Shown here piece after piece: positions 10,504-21,657 of a stretch of 64,000 nt of DNA. Source of the DNA: Gossypium raimondii (Eukaryota; Streptophyta; Magnoliopsida; Malvales; Malvaceae); the NCBI RefSeq assembly GCF_025698545.1, contig NC_068576.1:1805501-1869500 (forward strand), given 5' to 3'. Each line of letters begins with the position of its first letter. Position 1 is the stretch's first letter. The notes below the pieces were generated by a model. That model ran no database searches, was not told the DNA's origin, and worked only from the letters and a program-made list of their open reading frames with translations. Both the position numbers and the translations under genes were made by a program.

Positions 10504-12172
10504 GACTCTATAAACTTACTCTTATCATTTGTGGTATATGCAAGCATCATTTTTTTGCTACATATGGAGACATCGACTCTCTTTTGGATGCTGATGCTTT
10601 CATGTCTATCGCATTTGAATAAGATCTCCTGCCAACTTTTCCCCTGCATGTCCTACCCCAAAAAAGTCCGGCAACATCTTTGCAGCATTATGGATGCGGT
10701 AACTTCATTTTGTCTGTAAATATAATATCTAACAATTTTAGGGTCTAAGGTATTGTGCTTGTTTCTAGGTAACGCAGAAAAAGTGTTTCTTTTCGGGTTT
10801 AATAGTTTCTAATATCCCAAATTCTTAACTAAAGGGTTAGAGTAGTACTTATTGCTTGCTGAGTTTGTTGGATAAAATTATTTGTAGAGTAAAAATAAGT
10901 GAGTTAAATGAGTTCACTTTCATAGCGGGGCCAATTGTTGTGGTTATAACTTAGATATTTCGTGGAATATGAATACATTAATTCATTGTGTGTAGACCTT
11001 ATAATCCATATTTTTATATTGAATTTTGTGTTATTTTCATGTTCTATAAATTTTGATAAATAATAATGTGATATAAGTTTTACTAATTAGCATGTTCATG
11101 TTGTCTAGGTGTGATTTTTTAGTTTCATGTTTTTTTTTGGGGGGGGGGGTGGGGGGATTAGACTTGATTGGTAGGCTCAATTAAACTCAACAAGATGTTC
11201 CAAAAAATCGATAAGAGATTTCCCAACTTAGTGCTTCTTTTAAAGGTGTGCTTGGTTGGATAGAAAAATGAAGGTATGGGAGGAGGAAGTAGAAAAGTGA
11301 AAACAAAATAAATTTTAAGTATGTTTGATTGGGAAGAAGAGTGAGAAGAAGAAAAATAGGAGGATGACCACTTTTCATCCTAATGCATAAAAACCGACCT
11401 TTTCAAATTGGAATGATGAAACAAGAGAAAATGAGAGAGGCGTGTTATGCATTTTTCAGATGTTTTTTCTTCTTTCATTCAATTTTTTATCTCTACCAAG
11501 TAATGAATGGAAAGAAAATGTAAAGTGACAAGATCTAATACCAATTGAAGTTTGTAAAAGATTGCTAAGATAAAAGTTACACATTATAAAGGAGTGACTA
11601 GAGAGTGGGCATTACTCTTTCACCATTGGAAGTAAAAACATTAAACAAGCAGAAGACTCAAGAGTTATTTACGCAGTTCTGTTTTCCTATGTCTGCGGAG
11701 CTTAGTTTAGTGAAAAATATTCATTATCTTCAACACTTAAAACAAATTATTATAATTTATCGCACACCAGTGGCAATTTCCTTACATTTACACTTGTAAA
11801 TTCAACAAATAAAACCACAATAGACAAGTTTTTACAACCAATATGCATCCGTAAAATACTGTTTAATAAATTGTCAACATCTCAAATATGAAAATTGTCT
11901 AATATAGCTCCAATAACACTCAATTAATTGTTTAATAATTTTCAATATATTCTCAAGTTACCCAATCTCAATTCTCTTTGCCAATTTTTCCATACTGTCT
12001 TTGATTAGTGATTTAGTTAACTTTTGCAAGATCATGATCTAGTTTAGTGGTAACTTTGATTTGATATCAGATTTTGTGTTTAGTGTTACTTTTATGTGCA
12101 TAAATTATATATCAGTTCACCCGACTTTCCCAGGATTATGACTATACTTACTGTGTATTATAACAAATTGCA
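10504..12172. other. Intergenic DNA between two gene relics; contains a T/G homopolymer
   Basis: No gene recognised. At about 11131-11156 a run of T is followed directly by 11 G, one T and more G, an unusual strand-asymmetric tract. The segment 11210-11470 is purine-rich on the plus strand (GAAGAAGAG-type) and could be part of a miniature element starting near GTGTGCTTGGTTGGAT, but no ends were fixed. Confidence 0.45.
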
Positions 12173-12847
12173 GGAGGAGTTTTGGACCAATACCATCAGG
12201 TCCATCTCTAAAGCTTACGAGAAGACAGGCCAGGAAATTCTCTTACACATTCCTGACCCGGGAGGACAAGCTATAGAAATGAGAATCGATCATGCGCCCA
12301 ACACCGAGCGCGGAAGCATCGAGAACAGAGGTGGCTTTGTCTCCAACATGTCATGTTAATCGACAACTATTTTCTGCTTATGTCTAATTTTCTCTTTAAA
12401 GACCATACTCTCCTGCATAACTGAATGGAAGTGAACAAGGACGGTATTGTGGCTGTCAATGTGTATGCGTCACGGTCTACACCCGTGGTAAAGTTCGAGC
12501 ATGTGAAATATGCATATGACCAGCTACATCTTATATGCTTTCAAATGTAGTTTATACATCTTATATGACTTAACATGAGACGTAGCAAGAGTGAATGACC
12601 AATTTGATGACAAGAACATTAAATCACACCTCCAATGCTGATATCGACTCAGATACCCAACTTCTCATCCTTGCAAGTTACGGTCCATGGACATGTTTAT
12701 TTTCTTTTTGCTCATGCCGAATCCATTCTAATGCAAGCCATGTCCGATCAAGAAGCAGTTGATATTGCGAAAAAGACCAAGGATGAAGGATCCATAGAGA
12801 GTGGCATAATAGTTAGCGAACAAGGCACTGAACTGAGTAAGGACTGA
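12173..12847 (+). pseudogene. PP2C-type protein phosphatase relic (clade of Arabidopsis PP2C58)
   Basis: Three blocks match this PP2C group in order. Block 1 (12173-12355), after an acceptor-like TTGCAG, reads EEFWTNTIRSISKAYEKTGQ, then EILLHIPDPGGQAIEMRIDH and APNTERGSIENRGGFVSNM. It lacks about 35 residues (the TAVTAI...VGDSRAVL region) between PDPG and GQAI. Block 2 (about 12601-12632) reads FDDKNIKSHLQ. Block 3 (12642-12847) reads [15 protein letters not shown] and, after a frame change, QAMSDQEAVDIAKKTKDEGS, in place of LILASDGLWKV..QEAVDIA. The metal-binding Asp of ASDG is Tyr here. Intron-like spacing and the acceptor argue for a duplicated genomic copy rather than a reverse-transcribed one. 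It cannot encode an active phosphatase. Confidence 0.85.
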
Positions 12848-13669
12848 GGACAATATCTCCTGTAATGTATTTCGTTTCAAGGGGTAAAATCAAAACTGGA
12901 ATATAATCCAAAAACATACCCCAGACTGCATAATATAAAAGAATCAAAGGGAAACATGATGGTGAAAATTCCTCGTAATCTTATCTGATTTAATACACAT
13001 AGTCCTATTATAAAATAAAAACATAAATTTCAAAATTTATTTTTATTTAATTCTAATAAATATTTTAAATTATATTTTATCAAAACTATTTTACAAAAGT
13101 TTACAAATATAATTATATCTATATCGAATAGTTTTTGTGTTATTTATTTTGGATATAATTATATTTTTAAATTTGTAAATTTTCTATAACCCAATTTTTC
13201 TAAAATTAAATTATTTAAGTAAATTGAATTCTAAAATGTTAGCATTTTAAAATTTTCAAAATTTCAAACTCTTCGCTTCAAATGTTACGGATCAAGAATA
13301 GTTCCATTTAATTAATTTATTTCTATGGGATGTTGATAGCAAGATAAATTTGTATTTTTAATATATTTATTTTTGACTAATTATCAAACAAAATGCTATT
13401 AAATTTTGATTTTTCTTATCAGGAATGAAGTTGGTGTGCTGAATTCAAACTCTTACAAAAAGGGGCTAAATTGAAACAAAAAACAAAGAGGAGGGCTTGA
13501 TTGAAAGATTGAAGATTCAAGGATATCTCGGTAAAGAAAAAGTGACTGGATAAAGATCGACAGATTTTTTTATATTGTTACAACTCTCTAATTAGTTTAA
13601 ATTTGATTTTTAAATTTTGAATTATTTAGTGATAACATTTAGGAAAAAATCTAACTAAATTTTAGCACT
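12848..13669. other. AT-rich intergenic DNA, no gene seen
   Basis: The stretch between the PP2C relic and the PIF/Harbinger element shows no recognisable coding or repeat structure. Confidence 0.5.
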
Positions 13670-13890
13670 TAAGAGTGCGTTTGGTTCGCTGTATTGGATT
13701 AGAGGTGTATTGGATTAGAGGTGTATTGGGATTAGAGGTGTATTGGATTAGAGGTGTAATAGCTAATCCACTGTTTGGTTGAATGTAATGGAATAGAGGC
13801 GTAATAGTAATCTTGTGTTTGGTTGAATGGAATAGAGGTGTAATAACATAATGGAAAAAACTAAAATGACTAGAATACCCTTAGCATAAA

Positions 13891-14335
13891 ATTGTTTTGG
13901 TAAATGATTATTGTTATTGTTATTTAAATTTTAATAAGATTATTATTATCAGTAATAAATATTTTAATCATATTTAAACATAATTATAATTAAATATATT
14001 TTAATTAAAATATATAATTTAATAAAATTCTTATAATTAGCGAAATTTGTTTTGGTAAATGATTATTGTTAATGTTATTTAAATTTTAATAAGATTATTA
14101 TTATCGTAATAAATATCTTAATCATATTTAAACATAATTATTATTAAATATATTTTAATTAAAATATATAATTTAATAAAATTCTTATAATTAGCGAAAT
14201 TTGTTATTGTTATTTAAATTTTAATAAGATTATTAATATCAATAATAAATAATTTAATCATATTTAAACATAATTATTATTAAATACATTATAATTTTGG
14301 TATATAATTTAATAAAATTCTTAATAATTCATATT
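13891..14335. repeat. Tandem repeat, about 155-bp unit, three copies
   Basis: Units start near 13891, 14046 and 14200. Each contains TTATTTAAATTTTAATAAGA, then TATTTAAACATAATTA and AATTTAATAAAATTCTTA. Copy 3 lacks the GTAAATGATTATTG beginning. It lies next to the left end of the PIF/Harbinger element. Confidence 0.8.
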
Positions 14336-14622
14336 CTTATATGAATTTACTCAAATCATAATATAATGAAGATTTGAAATAATTAATATTAAATATATTT
14401 AATTAAAATATATGATTTAATACAATTTAAAATAATTATTATTAAACATAATTTCATAAAATGTTCTTATGAATTTACTAAGATAAAAATATAACTTGAG
14501 AATTATTTTCTGCATAAACATAATTAACTTATACTAAGAAAAAGTTAGATGAAAATGAAATTGTACATCATAATCCATATGTTATATAGTTTTACAACAT
14601 CAAAAAGTTTGAACATTGATAT

Positions 14623-15694
14623 TTAATGGTGAGAAAGAAATCTTCTGACCCATTCCAATCGGGCAACAGAAGGTAAACTAAAGAAAACGATCATTTGATT
14701 TGGATGATCGGGAATTTTACTCAAAGCATCATACCGCTGATCGTCGGTTAAACCTTCAATTGACCATAAGGCTGAATATAAATTTGAAGCTTTTTCTTCC
14801 ATATTCTCTTCTGACTTGTGCTGAACTACCACCTCGGAGGCAATACTCCTATTGATTTTATCACCAACGGCCTGGATTTTTTCCCCCAACAAGGTGGCAG
14901 CCTCCTCAAATGAAGAATACACATCATCACGAGCATCAGATTTCTTCTTTCTCTTGTTTGAAGATGAGGAACCCCCTTGGTCTCTATCTCCTCGCGGATC
15001 CATACCAGAAACATCCATGTCGTCTAAAGAGACGTCAGCTTCGCAGTCATAGAATGTGTTTCTCTCTTCATTCATATCTGTAGTACGTTCATCCTCAGCA
15101 TGTATTTCTTCAAGAACATCAGCAGCTGTTTGAGCGTCTTTCCCAGTCGCCCGATCTCTTGCGTATATGGCAGTAAGCTGGTTGTAGTAAGGGAAAGAAC
15201 GATGTCTGAACTGAGAGGCTTCTTTGTGACTCTAAAAAAAACGAGGAAATCATATTAGTCCATGTGTTTTGTAAAAAAACAAATTAATACTTGAAATACA
15301 TTTTACCTTAACATAGGATTCCCAAACAAGATCTTCAAGAACAACGAGTGCTTATGCTCGTCCCAACCAAAACCGCATTGTTCGACCATTAAGCATGTCG
15401 TGACGATCGACCATTCCTTTTTAGGCACCTAATCCGAGATTCAATATTTGGTCTCGCCTTCAACATTGCTCTTGGTAAAGCCTTTTCTAGCATTTTCTCT
15501 AGCTCGTTCAAATAACCGGCTTTGAACCCTAGACGATTAAATGTTCCTACATTGTGCAAATCTACCATGCAAGAAACCAAGGTCGCATCCTCTTCGAACC
15601 CATTTTCTTTTGCTTCCTCGAGAAGCTTGAGAAGAAGCACCCGTTGGTGGAACACCTGACATATTGTTCTTAAGAAAAAAAAACAAATACACAT
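14623..15694 (-). pseudogene. Myb/SANT-like protein of the PIF/Harbinger element (second gene)
   Basis: Two exons on the minus strand: about 15694-15307 and 15231-14623, with donor AAG|GTAAAA and acceptor TTTTTTAG. Exon 1 contains the trihelix-like domain of this family: ATLVSCMVDLHNVGTFNRLG, FKAGYLNELEKMLEKALP, KARPNIESRIRCLK, then GFGWDEHKH. Exon 2 encodes SFPYYNQLTAIYARDRATGK, DAQTAADVLEEI, a polar linker with SSSSNKRKKKSDA (nuclear-localisation-like), and a helical C-terminus (DDQRYDALSKIPDHPNQMIV). Such proteins help the transposase reach the nucleus and bind the element ends. A one-base shift in the A-run at LKR-NGRS (about 15415) changes frame in the middle of exon 1; otherwise the gene is well preserved. 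Confidence 0.82.
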
Positions 15695-15931
15695 TATTTA
15701 CTATTTTGAATATCATGAATCAAAAGGTGAACAGTTTATATATATTATATCGGTAGTTCAATACTAAATTTAAATTTATAACACATGCTGAATGAAAAGA
15801 TAATTAAATTATAATTCAACAAAGTTTAGTACAATACAGAATTGTAATCAAAGATTACCAAAGTTTAATAAACTAGATACATAAAATAACATCAACAAAT
15901 CAATTCAAACTCAAATTGTCCCTAAACCTAA

Positions 15932-17316
15932 CTAATTTCTAGATGCTTGCCATTCATCGAACATTTGGTTGGCTAGTTCCATCCTCCAAGTAGCCCAAAC
16001 ATCCGATGGATGAATATTTGTTATATTCAGTTCATCGTCATCCACCACATTAGTAGGTAATCCTTCTCCCACCTCCGCTTCAATGGGATCAATACTCATA
16101 TGGGTTCGAATAAAATTATGGAGCAAACAACATGCAATAATAATTCTATTGTGCACCCTTACAGGATAAAACGATGGACTCCTAAGTATTCCCCATCTAA
16201 GTTTTAATAAGCCAAAGCATCTTTCAATGACATTACGTCTTGAGGCATGTTTCATATTAAAAACTCTTGCGGAGAACTTGGCTGATAACCCTGACGCCAC
16301 TCGTTCAGATGATATCGCTGTCCTCTAAATGGTGCAAAAAAAACCCTCACAATTTGTGTATCCAGCATCAACTAGATAATAACAACCTATAAAATAAATT
16401 GGCTAAAAATGATTAATTCAAGCAAACAAAGTTTGATCTTAATGAATAATTCAAATTCCTCTAACTATACACTTTGTACCATGAGGAACTTTTAGTCCAT
16501 GTCTTCTACTAATTGCATCTCAAGCACCCGTCCATCGAATCGAACCTTCCCAACCAGGAAGAACATAAACAAATTGCATCTCGGTGTACAAACACCTAGC
16601 ATATTTGTTGCTATGTCACCTTTTCAAAAGCGATATCTAGGTTTATCAACTGTTGGCACCCTAATCTTGATGTTGGTTCCATCAAGAGCACCTAAGCAAT
16701 TCTATATCACATGATATAGAACATTGAGTTAGAACACTATGATTAATCATATTAGTCAACTAAATATTGTACAAGCTATATATAAAACTCGCCTAATACC
16801 TTAAACCATTTCCACCTTGTGTCGGAAGAATCACCAGAATCGGGTCCGCTTTTAAATAAGACATCTTGTAAGCGTATGACAAGATTTAAAACATTATGAA
16901 ATGCTCGCTTACGCTTCCCGGACCTCCTAAAGTGATGCTTGATAACTCGATTTTTAGGTGATGGGAGATGATATGTAAAACATTGCTACTTGCTCATCAA
17001 CAAGCATGAACCTTGACGACTTCAATCCCCTATCGATTCTAACATCTCACATAGTTTAAAAAAGGCACTCTATTCATCTGACTTGTTCAATACAAGTCTC
17101 GTCACTAGCATATACAAGCCTCTTCACATAATCCCGTTGTGCATAAAAATCTACGGTATAGGACCTAATCCTTGGTCTATAAGTATGTAGGCTAAGGCTG
17201 GCACCCATTCTAAATAAGAACCAAATCGCGATTCTACAGATTTCCAACCAAATTGTCAATGCAGCACCGATTATTTTACGCCTCACACTTTGTACAATTA
17301 AAGGCAGACGAGCCAT
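15932..17316 (-). pseudogene. PIF/Harbinger transposase (HARBI1-like, DDE_4 nuclease)
   Basis: Three minus-strand exons: about 17316-16800, 16697-16481 and 16386-15932. Exon 1 carries the N-terminal helical part (SDETCIEQVRMNRVPFFKLCEML). Exon 2 carries CLGALDGTNIKIRVP, with the first catalytic Asp, then DIATNMLGVC and VYVLPGWEGS. Exon 3 carries YYLVDAGYTNCEGF, with the second catalytic Asp, then MKHASRRNVIERCFGLLKLR, with the third acidic residue, and RIIIACCLLHNFIRTHMSID; it ends WQASRN. These are the hallmarks of the family's nuclease, which cuts at TAA/TTA targets. There are several stops and frame shifts (in exon 2 around YRF-stop-KGD and near the end of exon 2, and in exon 3 around GYTNCEGF), so the copy is broken. 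The gap between exons 1 and 2 is 102 bp. Confidence 0.88.
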
Positions 17317-17519
17317 TACTGCAATATATTAATGTGTTCCATATTGTCAAATCGCAGTAAAAAAAAGTCACATTTCTCTAATCATAATTTCAATAACAGT
17401 AAAATGAAATTAAATAATTTATTTGCTTCAATAGGAAGCAATATCACACTATCAAAGAAAATGATCAGCACAAATTTAGAATCTTAACGAAGCAAAAATA
17501 GAACTTTAACATTAACATT

Positions 17520-17870
17520 AACAATGAATATTTGTTTTCTAATCAACAATGTTACCAAATACTTGTTTTTAATCAAGTTATTTTTAATCAATCATAATAA
17601 CAATGAATATTTGTTTTTAATCAAGTTGTTTAATTGATTATATCTAATGATCCAATTTTAATATATTGAATATTTGTTTTCTAATCAACAATGTTACCAA
17701 ATACTTGGTTTTTAATCAAGTTGTTTTTAATCAATCATAATAACAAAGAATATTTATTTTTAATCAAGTTGTTTACTTGATTATATCTAATGATCCAATT
17801 TTAATATATTGAATATTTGTTTTTAATCAAGTTCTTTACTTGATTATACCTAATGATCCAATTTTATATG
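17520..17870. repeat. Tandem repeat, about 142-bp unit, 2.4 copies
   Basis: GAATATTTGTTTTCTAATCA starts units at about 17526 and 17668, and a shorter unit starts at 17811. The shared inner blocks are AATGTTACCAAATACTTG and TTGATTATATCTAATGATCC. The tract sits upstream of the transposase gene in the PIF/Harbinger element. Confidence 0.8.
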
Positions 17871-20800
17871 AATTTACTCATGATTGGATTGGGTTAAATT
17901 GATACATATTCAAAAGTCGATATATATGTAATGATATATGAATAATATTTTTAATTTGTTTTATTTAAAATATTTTTAAATAATGTGTTGTATATGAATA
18001 TACACATTTAATTAGTTTTTTAATAAAATGTTTCTAATTTATTACTTCAATTTTAAGCACCTTACAATTTTAATTAGTTTGATTATATCTAATGCCCCAT
18101 CTAATAGAAATTCACACCAAAAGCTTATGTTATTAGGCTTTAATACCAATTAAAAATGTGTTCGGAAGGACTTGTTAAATAGACTTGTTGTATATACTTG
18201 TAGGCATAAATGGTGAGACAAAAATATTTGTTTAAACAAATCCAAGAGCAATTAAGTTCATTTGCTTATGCAATTCAATATCAAATCTTTCTAGAATCTA
18301 CTACTAAACTCATAATACGATAAAAATAAATACCTAAAAGACCGAAAAAGAAAATAATTTCCAAAAAAAATTAAAAGTCCATGAAAAAAATCAGCATGTA
18401 TGTGTTTTACTGTGTTTCTCTGTATTTGATTTTGAAGTCTTACAATTTTAGAAGATTGGATAAGTTAACAAACCTCTTCAATTGCAACTACAGCTTCAGC
18501 TTGCCAACGATTTTTGTCTGGAGCAAATCGGTAGCTAACAGTCCAATACCTACAAAATTTCACATAGAACATCAATTTACTGGAACAACAGTGGTCAGAT
18601 ACACTAGGCGCAAGAAATTTAACAACTGTGCTAATATACAAAATAATTTACACTTCTAAGAATTCGACTAGTATTAAAATCAATCACACATGAATTAGAT
18701 AGGCACCTATATTTCCTGGTAAAGTATATGAGATCACATATGCTAATTTTCAATCAAACCCCAGTTTTAGGGGACTGCTTCAACGAGACAAGGAATAGGT
18801 GAGCAAATAATGGAACTAAAAAGTTGTATTAACCCCAGGAGATAGAAATAAAGAAAGTAACAGAAGAAGAGTAAGAACAGCTAGTGATGGGCTAGTGTTT
18901 GATTTCATGGCTATGTTAAAATGTTAGGAATCCTTGTTCATTTAGTGAAACAAAGTTGTTTTATGTTTTGGTTTCTTTCTCCCAATCTTGATGCTTATAA
19001 AGTTGTAGAAAACGAAAATTTTAAAGTGAGATATCATGTGCAGTTCAGTAGTGGTTTTATTTTTTGTTCAGACTTCAGAGGGTTCATGTGATTAGGCAGG
19101 TTATTTTTGACTAATTTTGTTGTTTGTTTGTCTTCCTGAGATAAAAGTGACTAGTTTTATATTTCAAAACAACCATAATTGAGCAAGCATTAAAGGATAG
19201 AAAGGAAGTAGAGGGTGAAAATGTTGCTTAGGAGGTAGAAATCTAGAAAGAAGAGAACTAAAACACCACAAAAACCTGCTAGTAGGAAAATGAAACAGCG
19301 AGCTAGCATGTAAGCTATATATAAAACTGTGAAAAGGCTAAACTTATATTTATGAACCATAACAATCCAATCTCCATCAATGAAACTAATCAGAGCAAAT
19401 GAATATTCATAAAATTTAATCCTACTACGCTTGCTAGCTTAACTACTCTTGAACAATAAACACCAAACAGTCCAAACCCCAAAGATTAACAAGCACAAAA
19501 AATATATTATAGAGGAACAAATGCCCATGGAAAGGGTAAAGAAACCTCATAAAGCCATCAAGCAAACAACTCGCAACAAGAACCATTAATAAATGGTACA
19601 AATTAACTACCAAAATTGAACAACATTTTCCCAGATATTTTCCAAGATGGATTCTTTAAGATGTCATTTGTGCGAATGAATTGACTAAAGAAATGAATAG
19701 CAAACATGGTATTTAGCATTGTTGATTTTTCATGATTTTGGCGAGAATGATCTTTCTGTGGAACTTGTAGGTTCATACAAGTAGAACAAGTCTTGGGGTA
19801 TATATTGATTTTGAGATTGTTGAATCGAGTACTGAAGAGTTTAGGAGCAACACAACTTGAGATGAAGAATGAATGAAGAAAATAGCAAATGTCCCAATGA
19901 TGATGAAAGCAAAGACAAATATGGGGTAGAGGGAATAGATCACCACCAAATGAAGCACATCCAAATGGCGGTAAAAGTATAAGGAGGCCCCAAATAGGAA
20001 TCAAATTGTATTTTAAATTATTCATTGTCCATTAGATCAAAGAACAAATTAATCCTTTCTATTAAAATTTCATTCATTTGTACTCTTAAAACTAGCATAA
20101 CTAATAGAATAATGTGACACGTGGCATCTACCTCATACTAAGGTATGAAGACTAAGAATGACCAGCTTGCTCTTTGATGTAATGTACAAATATTAATTTA
20201 CCTATTTTAGTAAAAGAAACAAAATACAATCTGATTACTAATAGAGGAGCCAGGTGTCAATTTCAAAAAAGCAAAAGAGTCAATGATCATACCAAACTGA
20301 AATCACATATCCAAAGACATCATCAATCTCCCTAACAAAGAAACAACCATTGCGCTTTCATAACTATATTCAAGTAAATAAACTAACGAGTGAGGCGATA
20401 AGATCGGATGTGTAGTCGAAATTGCCAATAGCTCATGTGAAAACAATCTAGTCTCAAATACCACAAAGGAAACGCAATGAAAAGCATACACAACTCGTTC
20501 AAATTCTTCACAAAAACACATTTATCAATTATTGACCATAGTGGTTAACAATTTAGATCAAACATACATAATGTGGAATGAATTTAGAACAAATGAATCC
20601 GCAAACATTTCACTCGGAATCGATTGATGATATAATTGAATTATTGAATCCAATCACGAGAACTATTTACCTAATGAACTAATCCTACTACAAATTGCTA
20701 GCTTAACTACTCTTGAATAATAAACACCAAACAGGTCCAAACCCCAGCATTAACAAGCACAAAAAAAATATTATAGAGGGAACAAATGCCCATGGAAAGG

Positions 20801-21490
20801 GTAAAGAAACCTCATAAAGCCATCAAGCAAACAACTCGCAACAAGAACCATTAATAAATGGTACAAATTAACTACCAAAATTGAACAACATTTTCCCAGA
20901 TATTTACTGAAGCTCACATTTATTTAGACCAAACAATATAACTTTATATAGGACGCAATAGAGATGGAGAGAACCTGAAGGTTATGGGATTTGATATAGC
21001 TCCAGATATGCTTAACAAAGATCGGACGGAAGCCTCTGGGCTCCAAGGAATCGAGCCAAAGTAGGAGAAACAGGGGTAAGTTTAAAAATCCCAGAGGGTC
21101 GAGTGGTAGTTCGAGGAGTAGCTGGTTTTTCAGTCTTGGGTTTTGAAGCAATTTACATTGCTAATTAAAACAGAGAAAACGAGACAATTTACATTGCAAT
21201 CGAGTTCCAATTTCCACCAGCAACAAAAACCTTTAAGAAATAGAAATCTACTCGGAACTTAAGCTAATTAAAATACAGGAATCCATATAAATTTGAGAGC
21301 AAAAGAGAGTTAGAAATATGAATTTACCTTTCCAGTTGCAGTAAACTCCGAAAATAAAAGGTTGAGAAGGCCAAGCGTCGATTCTATTGTAATCTTCAGC
21401 AAAAGAAAGATGAAGGAAGAAAAGCGAAGACGGAAAGGGAAGCGGGAGGGTAAAACAGGTCTAAAACTCAAGCAAGACCTAATCGAGAAA
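17871..21490. other. Right half of the PIF/Harbinger element, without a recognised gene
   Basis: About 3.6 kb of non-coding DNA between the transposase 5' side and the right end. It includes the direct repeats at 19417 and 20680. A minus-strand frame at 19603-20025 (140 codons) has no family resemblance. The purine-rich 21300-21470 stretch may be the promoter or leader for the minus-strand genes. Confidence 0.45.
19417..20905 (+). repeat. Near-identical direct repeats of about 225 bp, 1.26 kb apart
   Basis: Copy 1 is 19417-19640 and copy 2 is 20680-20905. They begin TAATCCTACTAC, share the block AACAAATGCCCATGGAAAGG, and end AACATTTTCCCAGATATTT, with only a few differences (small indels such as GAACAATAA/GAATAATAA). 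The 1.04 kb between them shows no gene I recognise. They could be traces of a local duplication or of an insertion that left direct repeats. Both copies lie inside the PIF/Harbinger element. Confidence 0.8.
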
Positions 21491-21657
21491 GAGGAACGTA
21501 ATAGAAATCGGTGGATTTTGGGGATTAGGGGTGTAATGTAATAGACGGGTATTAGCCAATACCCTGAACCAAACAGAGGATTGAAGTGGGATTAAATGGG
21601 GCCCACCGATTAGGGGTGTATTGGCTTAGCCAATACACCAAACCAAACAAGTTGTAA

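Larger units (their letters stand above)
13670..21657 (-). mobile_element. PIF/Harbinger DNA transposon, about 8 kb, both genes present but decayed
   Basis: The element proper is 13673-21654, flanked by TAA on both sides (13670-13672 and 21655-21657), the 3-bp duplication typical of PIF/Harbinger. The terminal inverted repeats share TTTGGTT and TGTATTGG: left GAGTGCGTTTGGTTCGCTGT, right (reverse complement) CAACTTGTTTGGTTTGGTGT. Subterminal GGATTAGAGGTGTATT units occur at both ends (four near 13690-13760, two near 21510-21630). Two minus-strand genes belong to the family: a Myb/SANT-like DNA-binding protein (14623-15694) and a DDE_4 transposase (15932-17316). Both contain breaks, so this copy is probably inactive. 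It also carries two tandem-repeat tracts and a 1.26-kb-spaced direct repeat. Confidence 0.88.

Noticed and set aside
10450-10719. 89-codon plus-strand frame over the CAMTA relic
   Set aside because: It is in a different frame from the CAMTA-like residues and is therefore a shadow.
14826-15052. Two extra frames over the Myb/SANT-like gene
   Set aside because: Shadow frames of the conserved minus-strand coding sequence.
19603-20025. 140-codon minus-strand frame in the PIF/Harbinger element
   Set aside because: Composition-biased sequence spanning part of a direct repeat; no recognisable domain and not in the family's known gene set.
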